Assembly (NCBI GenBank): GCA_963796325.1
Contig: CAWCLF010000001.1
Coordinates: 1,798,001-1,862,000, forward strand
Length of the DNA: 64,000 nt
DNA from: CAVYGN01 sp963796325
GTDB lineage: Bacteria > Spirochaetota > Brevinematia > Brevinematales > JAOACQ01
Reading direction: 5' to 3'
Positions 17,536 through 28,000 of the stretch are shown here, one piece after another (position 1 is the first letter of the stretch; each line of letters begins with the position of its first letter). The translations under genes and the position numbers were made by a program. Under the pieces are notes generated by a model that made no database searches, was not told where the DNA came from, and saw nothing but the letters and a program-made list of their open reading frames with translations.

Positions 17536-18933
17536 TTACAGCTGTGAAGCTGAAAGTTTGCCTTTTACTTTGATGATTTCTTCCGGGTCGATCAGGTGAT
17601 GCGACAGCCTGTACTGGAGAAGCGCCGTCTTGGGGCTCTCTCCGTAAACATAAGTCCTTCCCAGGTCTCTCAGTCCGTTTTTAAGAAACAATATTTTCTT
17701 TTTAAGCGACCGGATTTCTTCCATGGGATATCCTTCGAATTGGGTAAAAGGTTTCGGAACCAGGGGATTTATGGTGATAATAAATTCCGGATTATAATTG
17801 TGGAGTTTTGAATATGAATACGATTTTAACCGTAAAATTTTAACCAATTCAATAATATCATTTATATCCTGCGGGGTTTCGCCGGGAAGTCCAACCATGA
17901 AATACAATTTCAGCCTTTTAAGGCCCATGCTGAAGGCCAGGCCCGCTTTTTTTTCAATTAAATCGTTCGGTATCAATTTACCTATTGCATTTTTCATTCC
18001 GGGCGAAGCTGCCTCGGGAGCAATTGTCAGTGTTTTGTTTTCATTAGTCAGGATAAGTTCCATGAGTTCGTCGTCCAGGCCCTCTATCCTGAATGCTGAA
18101 AATGACAGCCGGAATTTCATCCTGTTAAGCTCCTTTATTATATGTTTGAAACCGGGATGGTTTGTCAATGTAGCCGCGATAAGCCCTATTTTTCCCGTCA
18201 GCCCGTAATATTTTTCGGCAGCTTCGAATATGTCTTTTTCAGGGTAGGGATAATACTCGCCGTAAATTTTAGAAACCAGGCAGAACCGGCAGTTATAAAG
18301 GCAGCCTCTTGAAATTTCAATAAGGCCCATTCTTGAAAATTCAGCCCTGTCCGAAATAATAACGCTATGCGAAAGTTTGTCGCCGCATTGATAATAGGGA
18401 ACATTATCCCCGCTCTCAGTTCCCTGTGCATAAAACCCCTCGTGTTTTTCTAAATTCGAGAGGAAGTCCTCCTTGTTTTTGAATGCGGCAAGTTCTTCGG
18501 CAATGACCGGGATTGCATAACCGGCAGGTGCGCAGACAGTCACATCGGCTATACCTTTGAGGTAGTAAAACAGGAAAGAGGAAGCAATGCCCCCTGCGAT
18601 GATCAAAGGGTTCTTCCTGCCTTTTGGCGATATTCCGATACCCGACCTTTCAAATGCATCGATAAGGTTCAATAGATCGGGTTCATAAGAAATGGTTACG
18701 AATACGGCATCGAATTCTCCGATGCTCTTTCCCGATTCAAATGAATTTATCGGAAAAGAGCCCGTATCGCCGCAGAAAGCCCTTTCGCAATGGATAAAGG
18801 GGTAAAGCTGCAGAAGATGATATAAGCTCTGGAAAGCAAGGCTTGACATGCCTATCGGATAGGTATTAGGGTATAATATCACTGTGTTCAGAATGATTTT
18901 CGATTTATTGTATTTGTAGAGAAACTTTTCCAT
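17536..18933 (-). CDS. B12-binding-like / radical SAM protein
   Basis: 465 residues. The N-terminal 150 residues have an alpha/beta layout ('ILYPNTYPIGMSSLAFQSLY', 'FDAVFVTISYEPDLLN', 'NPLIIAGGIASS') like cobalamin-binding domains, but a B12 His motif is not evident. A radical SAM core follows, with CLYNCRFC (about 211-218) binding a 4Fe-4S cluster and later strands '...TLTIAPEAASPGMKNAIGKL...' and 'LYFMVGLPGET'. A protein-, RNA- or metabolite-modifying role is possible; the substrate is unknown. A consensus promoter ends about 9 bases before the ATG, so the transcript may lack a leader. Confidence 0.85.
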   Translation of the reverse strand: MEKFLYKYNKSKIILNTVILYPNTYPIGMSSLAFQSLYHLLQLYPFIHCERAFCGDTGSFPINSFESGKSIGEFDAVFVTISYEPDLLNLIDAFERSGIGISPKGRKNPLIIAGGIASSFLFYYLKGIADVTVCAPAGYAIPVIAEELAAFKNKEDFLSNLEKHEGFYAQGTESGDNVPYYQCGDKLSHSVIISDRAEFSRMGLIEISRGCLYNCRFCLVSKIYGEYYPYPEKDIFEAAEKYYGLTGKIGLIAATLTNHPGFKHIIKELNRMKFRLSFSAFRIEGLDDELMELILTNENKTLTIAPEAASPGMKNAIGKLIPNDLIEKKAGLAFSMGLKRLKLYFMVGLPGETPQDINDIIELVKILRLKSYSYSKLHNYNPEFIITINPLVPKPFTQFEGYPMEEIRSLKKKILFLKNGLRDLGRTYVYGESPKTALLQYRLSHHLIDPEEIIKVKGKLSASQL

Positions 18934-18941
18934 TTAATAAG

Positions 18942-18970
18942 ATTATAGACTGAAAAATCCGAATAATCAA
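18942..18970 (-). promoter_or_regulatory. Promoter placed for a leaderless radical SAM transcript
   Basis: On the minus strand, TTGATT (18965-18970) and TATAAT (18942-18947) are spaced 17 bases. Transcription would start around 18935, within about two bases of the ATG at 18933, and no Shine-Dalgarno is visible. The promoter overlaps the 3' end of the DUF763 gene. Confidence 0.6.
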
Positions 18971-20131
18971 TCGAATACGGACCGGCCGCCGTATAATTCC
19001 GATTCCTCATTTTCCTTTTTCATGGTTTTTTTAAAATCGGCCTCGGGTTCAAGTTCTTCCTCGATTTTCCTTGATAAGCTGTAGAGCCTTTTAAGGCAGG
19101 ACAATCTCTCGTTATTGAGAAGCCTGGACTTTCCGATAGCTTCGCGCAATATTGAAATCGATTCATCATAGGTTTTAAGCTTTACGGGGAACGGATGGGA
19201 GTCCTTACCACCATGAGCGAATGAAAAACGGGCAGGATCTTTAAACCTGGAAGGAGTACCGAAAATTACTTCGCTAACAAGAACGAGCGATTGAAGGGCC
19301 CTCGGTCCGACTCCGTTAATAAGAAGAAAAGAAGAGAAATCATGAGGCTGTTCTTCATATGCCGCTGCCAGCACAGCGCCCAGTCTTTTTAAATTGACAT
19401 CTTCCGCTTTTATTTTCATGCCTCGAAGGCATAACGATCGACCTGATTTCGTGCATCGTTCTATCGGGAGTTTCGGCGGATAAACCGACGATGCTCTTTT
19501 TTGTGATCCCGGCTTCCCTGTCCGTCAGATTTAGTATTAAACCCTGGTTTTCTCCGACTATTCCGGTATGGGGTTCTTCGTCAAAGGATTTTACACTACC
19601 GCCAAGCCAGTGGTATCGCCTTGCCTTGCGGGTCTCAACATTCATTCCCTGCTGAACGACAGCCCAGTCTCCTTTATCGGTAACGATGAAATTGTGAAGG
19701 TACAATTGAAAACCGTCCTGAATAGCCGTATTGTCGATTTTTGCGGACAGTCTCGAAGCCCTGACAAGACCGTTTCCGTCAAGACCGGTCCGGAGAGATA
19801 TCTCCATGAGTTCCTGCGGCGTCTGCCTGGAGTATTTTCCCCTTCCGCCGCAGATATAGATCCCGAGCTCCTTTGACAGGGGAGCCAGCCCTCTCTTCAA
19901 TGCTCCCATAACCGATGTCGTTATACCCGACGAATGCCAGTCCATTCCCATAACACAGCCCAGCGATTGAAACCATAAAGGATCGCTCAATCGCCTTAAA
20001 ACCTCTTCCTTTCCGTATATTTCAATGATAGACTCCATTATAAGCGTTCCGAGTCTTGTCATCCTGTCGGAAAGCCATCCGGGCACCCTGCCGTAGTGAA
20101 GCGGCAGATCTGCAGAACCTGTTCTTTGCAT
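18967..20131 (-). pseudogene. DUF763 family protein, split by one frameshift
   Basis: Two overlapping frames make one DUF763 protein. The first (20131 to about 19417) reads 'MQRTGSADLPLHYGRVPGWL', 'WFQSLGCVMGMDWHSSG', 'VQQGMNVETRKARRYHWL'. The second (about 19419-18967) continues with 'AEDVNLKRLGAVLAAAYEEQ' and 'LLINGVGPRALQSLVLVSEV'. Removing one A from the short A-rich stretch at 19408-19416 gives '...PSRHEIKAEDVNLKRLG...' and a 387-residue protein. DUF763 has a HhH-like region ('INGVGPRAL') and an unproven nucleic-acid role. It follows the aldo/keto reductase by 10 bases on the same strand. It may be a pseudogene, an assembly error, or two coupled genes. Confidence 0.8.
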
Positions 20132-20141
20132 TTAGACAACC

Positions 20142-21131
20142 TCATATTCCAACCATTTTCATCCTTGATTCTTCATACCTCGTACCCGCTACATTACCGG
20201 GTTCGAAATCCTTGTTCAATTCGGATATTTCATCATCGCTGAGCTTTATATCGACAGCGGCGATATTTTCCTCAAGATAATTTTCGTGCCTTGTGCCGGG
20301 GATCGGTACAATGTCGTTTCCCTGCGCCATCAGCCATGCAAGCGCTATCTGCCCGGGTTTACACCCTTTCCTTTTTGCCATCGCTTCCAGTTTTTCTTCC
20401 ATACCGAGATTTCTATTGAAGTTATCTCCCTGGAACCTGGGAGCCCTTGCCCTGAAATCATTGTTATCGAAAGATGAAGCTGATTTTATTTTCCCGGTAA
20501 GAAAGCCCCTGCCCAGAGGGCTGTAAGCCACGAATGCTATTCCTAATTCCCAGATGGTATCAAGAATCTCTGTTTCCGGATCCCTGCTCCACAACGAATA
20601 CTCCGTTTGAAGGGCTGTAACCGGATGGACGGCGTTAGCGCGCCTTATTGTAGCAGGTCCTGCTTCAGACAGGCCGATAAAGCGAACCTTCCCTTCTTTA
20701 ACCAATTCAGACATTGCCCCTACCGTGTCCTCTATCGGAGTTGACGGGTCGACCCTGTGCTGATAATACAGGTCGATTACATCGGTTCCGAGGCGTTTCA
20801 GACTCATCTCGCAAGCAGTTTTTACATATTCTGGTTTTCCGTTGACCCCAAGCCATCCCCCGTCGATACGCCTCATATTTCCGAATTTAGTGGCAATTAT
20901 GACATTGCTTCGCTTTCCACCCTTTAAAGCCTGCGCAAGCAGCATTTCATTATGTCCCACACCGTACATATCAGCCGTATCGAAAAAATTAATACCCAGG
21001 TCGATAGCTTTATGGATAAGTCTGATCGACGCATCATCGTCGGATTTGCCGTAAAACTCCGACATTCCCATGCAGCCGAGACCTATTGCCGATACTGATA
21101 AATCGCTTTTACCAAGCCGCTTTTTTTTCAT
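20142..21131 (-). CDS. Aldo/keto reductase
   Basis: 329 residues, TIM-barrel AKR family, closest in pattern to YakC/AKR13-like enzymes. The catalytic tetrad is visible: Asp and Tyr in 'FFDTADMYGVGHNE', Lys in 'IIATKFGN' and His in 'YYQHRVDPST'. The C-terminal NADPH phosphate loop 'PIPGTRHENYLEENI' is present. It reduces aldehydes or ketones with NADPH; the physiological substrate is unknown. The DUF763 gene follows after 10 bases, and a lipoprotein gene precedes it by 20. Confidence 0.93.
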   Translation of the reverse strand: MKKKRLGKSDLSVSAIGLGCMGMSEFYGKSDDDASIRLIHKAIDLGINFFDTADMYGVGHNEMLLAQALKGGKRSNVIIATKFGNMRRIDGGWLGVNGKPEYVKTACEMSLKRLGTDVIDLYYQHRVDPSTPIEDTVGAMSELVKEGKVRFIGLSEAGPATIRRANAVHPVTALQTEYSLWSRDPETEILDTIWELGIAFVAYSPLGRGFLTGKIKSASSFDNNDFRARAPRFQGDNFNRNLGMEEKLEAMAKRKGCKPGQIALAWLMAQGNDIVPIPGTRHENYLEENIAAVDIKLSDDEISELNKDFEPGNVAGTRYEESRMKMVGI

Positions 21132-21151
21132 ATTTACTCCTCCTGTAATCG

Positions 21152-21790
21152 CTATTTTAAAAGATTGGAGAATTCGCTTCGCGATAATTCGAGGTAACCG
21201 TTCGTGTTATATTGAAATGATGCAAGCAATGAGTTTTTATCCTCGTCAAACCGGTTTTCAACAGAGAACCTGTTGTTTGTCAATATAAACCTTCCGATAT
21301 AGTAGATCTTGCCCTTATCAAGGTTCATTAAGAAGGGGTAAGGCAGCGCCCTGGCCGGGTAATAATAATAAGTGTCGGGATACGGATAATAATAGTAAAA
21401 CCTCCACCTGTGAAAGCCCCATCCCCATCGGTAAGACTCGAAGTATAAGGGGTAATTAGGATAATATCCGTCATATTCAGGACCGAAAGTATAATAAACC
21501 GACCTGATGAAATGTTCACCGGACGGGATCGGTATGATAAAATAATCGGTTTTCCCGGGTGCAAATGGATGCGTATAGATCCGGTTAATCAAAAGGTCCG
21601 GTTCAGGTCCCTGGAAATCGAGGTATATAGCCTGGTCCATATCGATATTATAAGATCCGAACAGGAATGTATCAAATTGTTTTTTTACATCCGAAAAATT
21701 ATCCGGAGCGACGATTACCGATACCCAGGGCGCGCATGCTGTTATGAGTATAATCCCGGATATCAATAAAATGTATTTTATGGCTCTCAT
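21152..21790 (-). CDS. Tyrosine-rich lipoprotein of unknown function
   Basis: 212 residues. The lipobox is ILITAC (Cys at about 19). Residues about 105-150 are strikingly rich in Tyr, Trp and Pro ('FGPEYDGYYPNYPLYFESY', 'RWRFYYYYPYPDTYYYYPAR'). The flanking parts look like a beta-sandwich. It probably sits on a membrane face. No family is recognised. The order hydrolase, lipoprotein, reductase, DUF763 runs on one strand with short gaps, so co-transcription is likely. Confidence 0.75.
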   Translation of the reverse strand: MRAIKYILLISGIILITACAPWVSVIVAPDNFSDVKKQFDTFLFGSYNIDMDQAIYLDFQGPEPDLLINRIYTHPFAPGKTDYFIIPIPSGEHFIRSVYYTFGPEYDGYYPNYPLYFESYRWGWGFHRWRFYYYYPYPDTYYYYPARALPYPFLMNLDKGKIYYIGRFILTNNRFSVENRFDEDKNSLLASFQYNTNGYLELSRSEFSNLLK

Positions 21791-21806
21791 AAAATCCTCC
21801 CGAAAG

Positions 21807-22469
21807 TCAATTTTCTTTTCCGGACGGTTTCAGGTATTTTACAAACCAATCAGCGGCCAGTTTTGCGACTTCCTCGATTGCTCCCTGTTCTTCGAAAAGA
21901 TGGGTGGCTCCCGGGACGATTTTAATCATTTTATCTGATTTCAGCAATTTATATGCCTCTTCATTCATCCCGATCACGACGATATCTCTGCCGCCTACGA
22001 TAAGAAGCGTGGATGCGCTTACCTGTGCAAGGTAACCGGAAGCCAGGTCCGGCCTCCCCCCGCGCGATACTATAGCCCGGATCCTTTTCCCGAATCTGGC
22101 ACTAGCGGCGAGCGCTGCTGCAGCGCCTGTGCTGGCGCCGAAATACCCGAAAGGCAGCTTCTCAAGCATATTATCCGCAAGCATCATATCTGTAGCGCTG
22201 ATAAGCCTTTCCGCCAGAAAATCTATATTAAAACGCAGATGACCTGTTATCGCATCAAGTGATTCTTCCTCGAGGGTTAACAGATCGAAAAGAAAAGTGG
22301 CTATGCCGGCCTTTTGCAGAACACCGGCAACGTACCTGTTGCGGGGGCTCTTCCGGCTGCTTCCGCTTCCATGAGCAAAAAGGACCAGAGAAAAGGCTTC
22401 GGACGGAATGACAAGGTCTCCGTTGAGTTCCGCATTTTTTGAATTTATCTTAACGCTTCTCTCAACCAT
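21807..22469 (-). CDS. Alpha/beta hydrolase, dienelactone-hydrolase-like
   Basis: 220 residues from the ATG at 22469, which has GGGG upstream; longer readings extend into non-homologous sequence. 'LVLFAHGSGSSRKSPRN' is the oxyanion strand, 'FGYFGASTGAAAALAA' the nucleophile elbow (GxSxG), 'LLIVGGRDIVV' the acid and 'GATHLFEEQG' the catalytic His. Related proteins are sometimes fused to phosphoribosyltransferases. The substrate is unknown. It lies directly downstream of the IS-disrupted LUD gene on the same strand. Confidence 0.88.
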   Translation of the reverse strand: MVERSVKINSKNAELNGDLVIPSEAFSLVLFAHGSGSSRKSPRNRYVAGVLQKAGIATFLFDLLTLEEESLDAITGHLRFNIDFLAERLISATDMMLADNMLEKLPFGYFGASTGAAAALAASARFGKRIRAIVSRGGRPDLASGYLAQVSASTLLIVGGRDIVVIGMNEEAYKLLKSDKMIKIVPGATHLFEEQGAIEEVAKLAADWFVKYLKPSGKEN

Positions 22470-23023
22470 GATACATACCCCGCAATATTCATCATTTAAA
22501 TAAATAAACAGTTCCTTTTTTATTAATATATGAATATAAATTTTAGTTGTCAATTTGCTTTTCGTGCTGGAGATTAAAATCCCAGGCATTCCTTTACAAG
22601 TATAAGCGTTATATTTCTTTTAAGTAATGCGGCTTCCCTTTCAAAAATCAGTAATTTCCCGATCATACTGCCGGAATCGGGACCGTTAACCTTCTTCATC
22701 CTGGCGTCCTCAAGGGGAAAGACATATTCCCTCACCCTTTTTACCGCTTCATCAAGCGTCGGGGTTATTTTCTGAGCTCCCGCCACCCATATTACGTTTG
22801 TACTGGCAAAAACATAACTTGCCAGCTGGCTTCCGGTAGCGCTGGCGGCTATTATTTCTCCCGTCTGGGATATTGCATGGATACTGCCAAGGTAATAATC
22901 CGTTAAAACGGCTTCTTTACGAAGATTCCATTGTTTTACCGGATCCTTTTCGGAAAGCAGTTCGCCTTTGATGTTTTTCCATGGGTGGCTGCCTGAGATC
23001 AGGATATCGTTAAGCCCGATCTC

Positions 23024-24751
23024 CCTAAGCTGATCGATTCTTTTTTGGATGATAAGACAAAAACCATGTTAAAATAAAGAGGGGCAAGGAAATGTTTAGC
23101 GACCTTCCCTGCCCCTAATAAACACCTAACAGGTGTAAAAAGTGGTTGTCTAATTATGAAACAATTACATGAAAATCTCAAAAAGAACGCAAATGAAATA
23201 GTGGATATCGGAATAACAAACGACAGCTTATCCGGGAGAGGCGGTTTAGCTTTCATACTCCGTTATCTAAAGAAAATCAATATAATACCCGGGATTTGCG
23301 AAGTATTTAAAGGTGTAAGAAAAAGCAGGAAAGGCAAGGATATCGGGAAAATCATAAGCCAATTGATGTTCTACTTTATGGACGGAAGCAAACAGACAAT
23401 GACAAGATTCGACGAATTATCGGATAACGAAGGATACAGGAAGACAATCGAGACATCGAATAAGGATATGTGTTCCTCGCATACTATGAAAAGGTTTTTT
23501 AACATCGCAAGTAGTGCTATGTTTAAAAAGCTCCAGACTATTCTTTTACAACTTTTCATCTGGAGACTGAGAGTTGAAAAGCCAAAGATTGTGATCCTGG
23601 GAATAGACACCATGGTGCTTGATAATAATGACGCGAAGAAAAGAGAAGGCGTGAGCCCGACCTATAAAAAGGTAAACGGTTATCACCCTTTGCATATTTA
23701 CTGGAAAAACTATGTTGTAAACATGGCTTTTCATGAAGGCAGCGAAGCCCCAAATCATGATAACGACCTGTTCGATTCGATAGAGGCGACGGTAAAGATA
23801 ATCAGGAAAAAATACAACCATAAAATCCAGATTATTGTAGTATCCGATTGCGGATTTTCAGATCAGAAATATTTCAAGTTCATGGATTCCTTGAAAGTGT
23901 ATTTCATCTGCGGAGCAAAAATACTCGATTCGATCAAGCTGAAATTGATGCTGACACTTCCGAGAGAATGGGATAAATTCGAATACAGGCTTGAAAGCGG
24001 GGTAAGGCATTCCAATACGATAGAGTATCTTGATTTTAGGGACAAGCGTGACAGGTGGAAAAAAGACTATAGGGCCATATACATGAAGCAGGCCGATATC
24101 GACGGAGAGTTGCACCTTGAGTTTGACAGGCCCGAAACCTTGATCTACACCAATCTCGAAATCAAGGATGGGATAAAGAAGATAGGATTTAGGAAGTATC
24201 TTAAAGCGGAAGAAATAATCAGACTTTATCGAATGCGAGCTAAGGACGAACTTGTAAACCGGGGCCTGAAAGAATTTTCCGATGAAACGCTGCCGTTCAA
24301 AAGCTTCGATTCTAACGGAGTATATTACTATTTATCGCTGATATCGTATGATCTAATGGCGGCATTTCAGAAAGATGTTCTTTCTCCGATAATCCCTGCT
24401 TGCAGTTATCCGGACACGGTAAGACGTCTGTTTATCGATATAGCCGGAAAGATAGTAAAAACCGGAGGAAGGATCGTTATTAAGTTTCGCATTGAAATAA
24501 TAAAGCAACTGAATCTGTTTGAACTGTGGAAAAGATGCGCGGCGGCAAGTCCCTTTTAGTAAAGAGTAAGAGCATCTAAAAATACGGGGATAACTGCGTT
24601 TTAAATTAATTATATGCTGAGATTTTTTGAAATGTTAGTTCCGCCAGGGTGACAAAATCATAAAAAATAACGAAATAGTAAAATTCCTGCATGACCGACG
24701 GTAAAACCCGTCGATTTTATTTTCTCGATAAATAGAATCGCTCAATTTAGG
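23024..24751 (+). mobile_element. Intact IS1380-family insertion sequence, 1,728 bp
   Basis: Both ends start with imperfect inverted repeats about 20 bases long: CCTAAGCTGATCGATTCT at 23024 and, on the other strand, CCTAAATTGAGCGATTCT from 24751 inward. ATCTC occurs directly on both outer sides (23019-23023 and 24752-24756), a 5-bp target duplication. ISEcp1, a well-known IS1380-family element, also has ends beginning CCTA and makes 5-bp duplications. The element carries one transposase gene, two small hairpins left of it (about 23080-23138), and about 190 bases of right-hand non-coding sequence. It looks intact and recent, because the flanks are unaltered. Confidence 0.93.
23156..24559 (+). 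CDS. IS1380-family DDE transposase
   Basis: 467 residues, full length for this group. The DDE triad fits 'ILGIDTMVLD', 'IVVSDCGFSDQKYFKF' (second Asp) and 'LYRMRAKDELVNRGLKEF' (Glu), the latter matching the family's Y-R-x-R-A-D/K-x-E-N pattern. The C-terminal 'YYLSLISYDLMAAFQ' helix and 'IAGKIVKTGGRIVIKF' tail also match IS1380. It lies on the strand opposite to the gene it interrupts. No frameshift or stop is seen. Confidence 0.92.
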   Translation: MKQLHENLKKNANEIVDIGITNDSLSGRGGLAFILRYLKKINIIPGICEVFKGVRKSRKGKDIGKIISQLMFYFMDGSKQTMTRFDELSDNEGYRKTIETSNKDMCSSHTMKRFFNIASSAMFKKLQTILLQLFIWRLRVEKPKIVILGIDTMVLDNNDAKKREGVSPTYKKVNGYHPLHIYWKNYVVNMAFHEGSEAPNHDNDLFDSIEATVKIIRKKYNHKIQIIVVSDCGFSDQKYFKFMDSLKVYFICGAKILDSIKLKLMLTLPREWDKFEYRLESGVRHSNTIEYLDFRDKRDRWKKDYRAIYMKQADIDGELHLEFDRPETLIYTNLEIKDGIKKIGFRKYLKAEEIIRLYRMRAKDELVNRGLKEFSDETLPFKSFDSNGVYYYLSLISYDLMAAFQKDVLSPIIPACSYPDTVRRLFIDIAGKIVKTGGRIVIKFRIEIIKQLNLFELWKRCAAASPF

Positions 24752-25090
24752 ATCTCGGTAAGTGTCGTCGATGCAGCCGTCATGATACGAGCCCCGGCAG
24801 GCAGGAGTTCACGGAGCTTGTCCAGGGCTTTTTCCCTGTTATCTGCCGTAAAGGTATTTATGCCCCTCGATTTAACTGCCTCAAGCGTCCTGTTAATTAT
24901 ATCAAGTTTTGGAATTTCGTTATAGTTCATTTCGACCGCCTTCATTCATTTTTATGAAATTTAATAACCGGGAAAATTAAAGGCAAATCGGATTATCGAA
25001 TCATGGAATCATCATGAAAAATTGGAATGTTTTGATTTTAATTGTTAAAATATTTAGATTTTAAACCGTTTACATAAAGAAAGGATGCAG

Positions 25091-28000
25091 ATGCCGTCGT
25101 TTTTGGAAACAATAAGATCGGTCTTCCAACTGGATGATTTAATGAATATCCTTGGTAAGGAAGGAGAAGCAGGACTGGGACTGCCTGCGGGAGCGGTGCC
25201 GTTCCTGCTTGAAGGACTCGGAAAGTTCACTTCCTGCTTTTACATTGCGGGCAGTGAAATGGAAGCCGAGGATGTTTTCGAAAGTTTAAAGGCGCTGAAA
25301 ATCGATGCCTACTTTTTCCCCGAAGTCGACGTGATTCCATATTCGAATGTATATCCCTCTCCCGATAAACTTTCCGACAGGATTTCAACCCTGTATGCGC
25401 TTTCAAAGGATAAAAAACCTGTAGTTGTGCTGACCCTTGAATCTTACCTGAGGAAAATACCCCCCGTCGAATTTTTTGAAAAAAGTATTGTCGGCCTCTC
25501 GAAGGGAACCGTTCTGGGAAGGGATAAGCTTATCGATATTCTTGTATCCTATCAATATATAAGAGATTTCAAAACTTCCGAACAGGGTTATTTTTCAGTC
25601 AGGGGCGATATTGTCGATATTTTCCCCCCCGATTTAAAGGAAGGCGTAAGGATCAATTTCCTTGGGGATGAAATTGAATCGATAAAGATGTTCAATACTG
25701 TTACTCAGAAATCTGTTGAAATGCTCGATCAATTCGACCTTATACCTGCGAATGAATTTGCATCGGTAAAAGAGGTAGTGAATGAAAAAGACCGGGATTA
25801 TTTAATCGAAACCGGTATACATTCCAATTTCCCTAAATTTTACCGGAACTTATCACATATTCTGGATTATACGCGGGAAAAGGCGGTAATCGTTTTCAAT
25901 GAAAATATATGGAATCATTTTGATGCGATTGACGGTAAATATTCGCAATTCGGAACGAACAGGGAAAAACTGATTTGGGATCCTTCCGAAGTAAGGGAAA
26001 AGGAAAAGAAAAACTCGATATTGAAATTGACCCGTCAATTTGAAAGCGATATCATTCCTGCAAAAATTTCGGCTCCGCCTGAATTCGGGGAGGGTTTTTC
26101 GAGGTTTGTTGCGGACATCGATGATGTTTATATAAAAAAAGGATACAGGATTTTTCTGCTTGTAGAATATGAGGATCTTGCTAAAAGGCTTAGCGGTATA
26201 TTAAAAAAATTCAATCCCCAGGTCGCCGGGAGTAATACTGAACTGAATGACGGAAGCATGCTTGCAATTGTCATTATTAATTTTGAACATGGGTTCGAAC
26301 TTGTAAAAGACGGCCTTAAATACCTGGTTCTGACGGAAGGGGATATCAGCGGGAAAAAACGCCTGTTTAGAAAAAGGATAAGGCAGATAGACACGCTCTT
26401 CGAGGACATAGAGGATATCCAGGAAGGCGAGTTCGTAGTGCATCTCAACTACGGAATCGGTATTTTCAGGAATATTGAAAGGATTAATGTTCTGGGCAAG
26501 GAAAAAGATTACATACTACTTGAATATGCACAGGGCGAAAAACTTTACGTACCGCTGGAACAGTCGAATCTGATTGGCAAATATGTGGGAGGCCTGACAA
26601 AAAAACCTGTTCTCGATTCGCTTGGGGGAAGAACCTGGGCAAAGAAGAAGGATAAGGTCAGGAAAAGCATCGAAGAATTCGCAATGCGGCTTGTGGCCAT
26701 TTATGCAAAAAGGGGATCTCTCAAAGGTCATGTATTTTCACCGGATACGGCATGGCAGAAAGAATTCGAAGACAGGTTCGAGTATATAGAAACACCCGAC
26801 CAGGTCAGGGTTATTGAAGAAATAAAACGCGATATGGAGAATCCGAAACCGATGGACAGGCTTCTATGCGGCGATGTCGGTTTCGGCAAGACCGAAGTGG
26901 CCATGCGTTCGGCTTTCAAAGCTGTAATGGACGGCAAGCAGGTGGCCCTGATCGCTCCCACGACAGTTCTTGTCGAACAGCATTACTATACGTTTACGGA
27001 AAGATTCAAGGGATTCCCGGTCAGGATCGAATATCTGTCGAGATTCACTGAAAGCAATAAATTAACTGAAATAAAAAAGGAAATTAAATCCCATCAGATA
27101 GACATTATCATCGGCACCCATAAATTGTTTTCAAGAGAAATCGAATTTCATTCGCTTGGGCTGGTAATTATTGACGAAGAGCATAAATTCGGAGTTAACC
27201 ACAAGGAGATCCTCAAGGAAAGATATCCGCTGGTGGATTTCATATCCCTGTCGGCGACACCTATACCCAGAACAATGAATATGGCGCTTTCGACATTGCG
27301 GGACGTAAGCCTTCTTGAAACGCCCCCGGATATGAGGATCCCGGTAGAAACTTATGTTTCCGACTTTTCCGAGGATATTGTAAAGTATGCGGTAGAAACG
27401 GAAATTAACAGGCACGGGCAGGTGTTTTTTGTCCACAATACCATAAAGAGGCTGCCGGAGTATGCTTATATGATACAGAAAGCGGTTCCGGGCGCAAGGA
27501 TCGCCATCGGGCATGGCCGCATGGAAGAAGAGGAACTGGAAAAGTCCTTTATAGGTTTTGTGAAAGGCGATTACGACGTTCTTGTATCTACAACAATCAT
27601 CGATTCGGGGCTCGACATTCCGAATGCAAACACGATAATTATAAGCGATGCCAATCGTTACGGGCTGTCGCAGCTTTACCAGTTGAAAGGGCGGGTAGGG
27701 AGGTCTAAAAGGCAGGGCTATGCCTATTTCCTTTATACGGAAAATAAAAACCTGACGGAGACCGCTCAGAAAAGGCTTTTCGTCATCAACGAATATACAA
27801 ACCTCGGTGCCGGATTTAACATAGCTTTAAAGGACCTGGAGATCAGGGGAGCCGGCAACATCCTGGGCCAGGAACAGCATGGAAATATAGTGGCTGTCGG
27901 ATTTGAAGTTTATACCAGGCTTCTCAGGGAAGAAGTCGAAAAATTGAAGGGCGGATACAGTGAACAGACGGATACCCTGATAGATCTGAATTATAACGCT

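Larger units (their letters stand above)
22574..24945 (-). pseudogene. LUD-domain protein (LutC/YkgG-like), interrupted by an IS
   Basis: The N-terminal 64 codons (24945-24752; 'IINRTLEAVKSRGINTFTAD', '...ARIMTAASTTLTEI') and the C-terminal 148 (23018-22574; 'GLNDILISGSHPWKNIKG', 'GSIHAISQTGEIIAASATGS', 'WVAGAQKITPTLDEAVKR') are separated by an IS element. Removing the IS and one 5-bp repeat gives 639 bases, 212 residues, in frame, the normal size for this family. Family members relate to lactate utilisation, but this cell lacks adjacent lutA/lutB. The gene is almost surely inactive; the N-terminal piece now ends at a stop inside the IS. Confidence 0.93.

Noticed and set aside
23080..23138. 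Hairpins GGGGCAAGG...CCTGCCCC and ACACCT...AGGTGT as a terminator
   Set aside because: They lie inside the IS left end and are better read as part of the element's own control or binding region.
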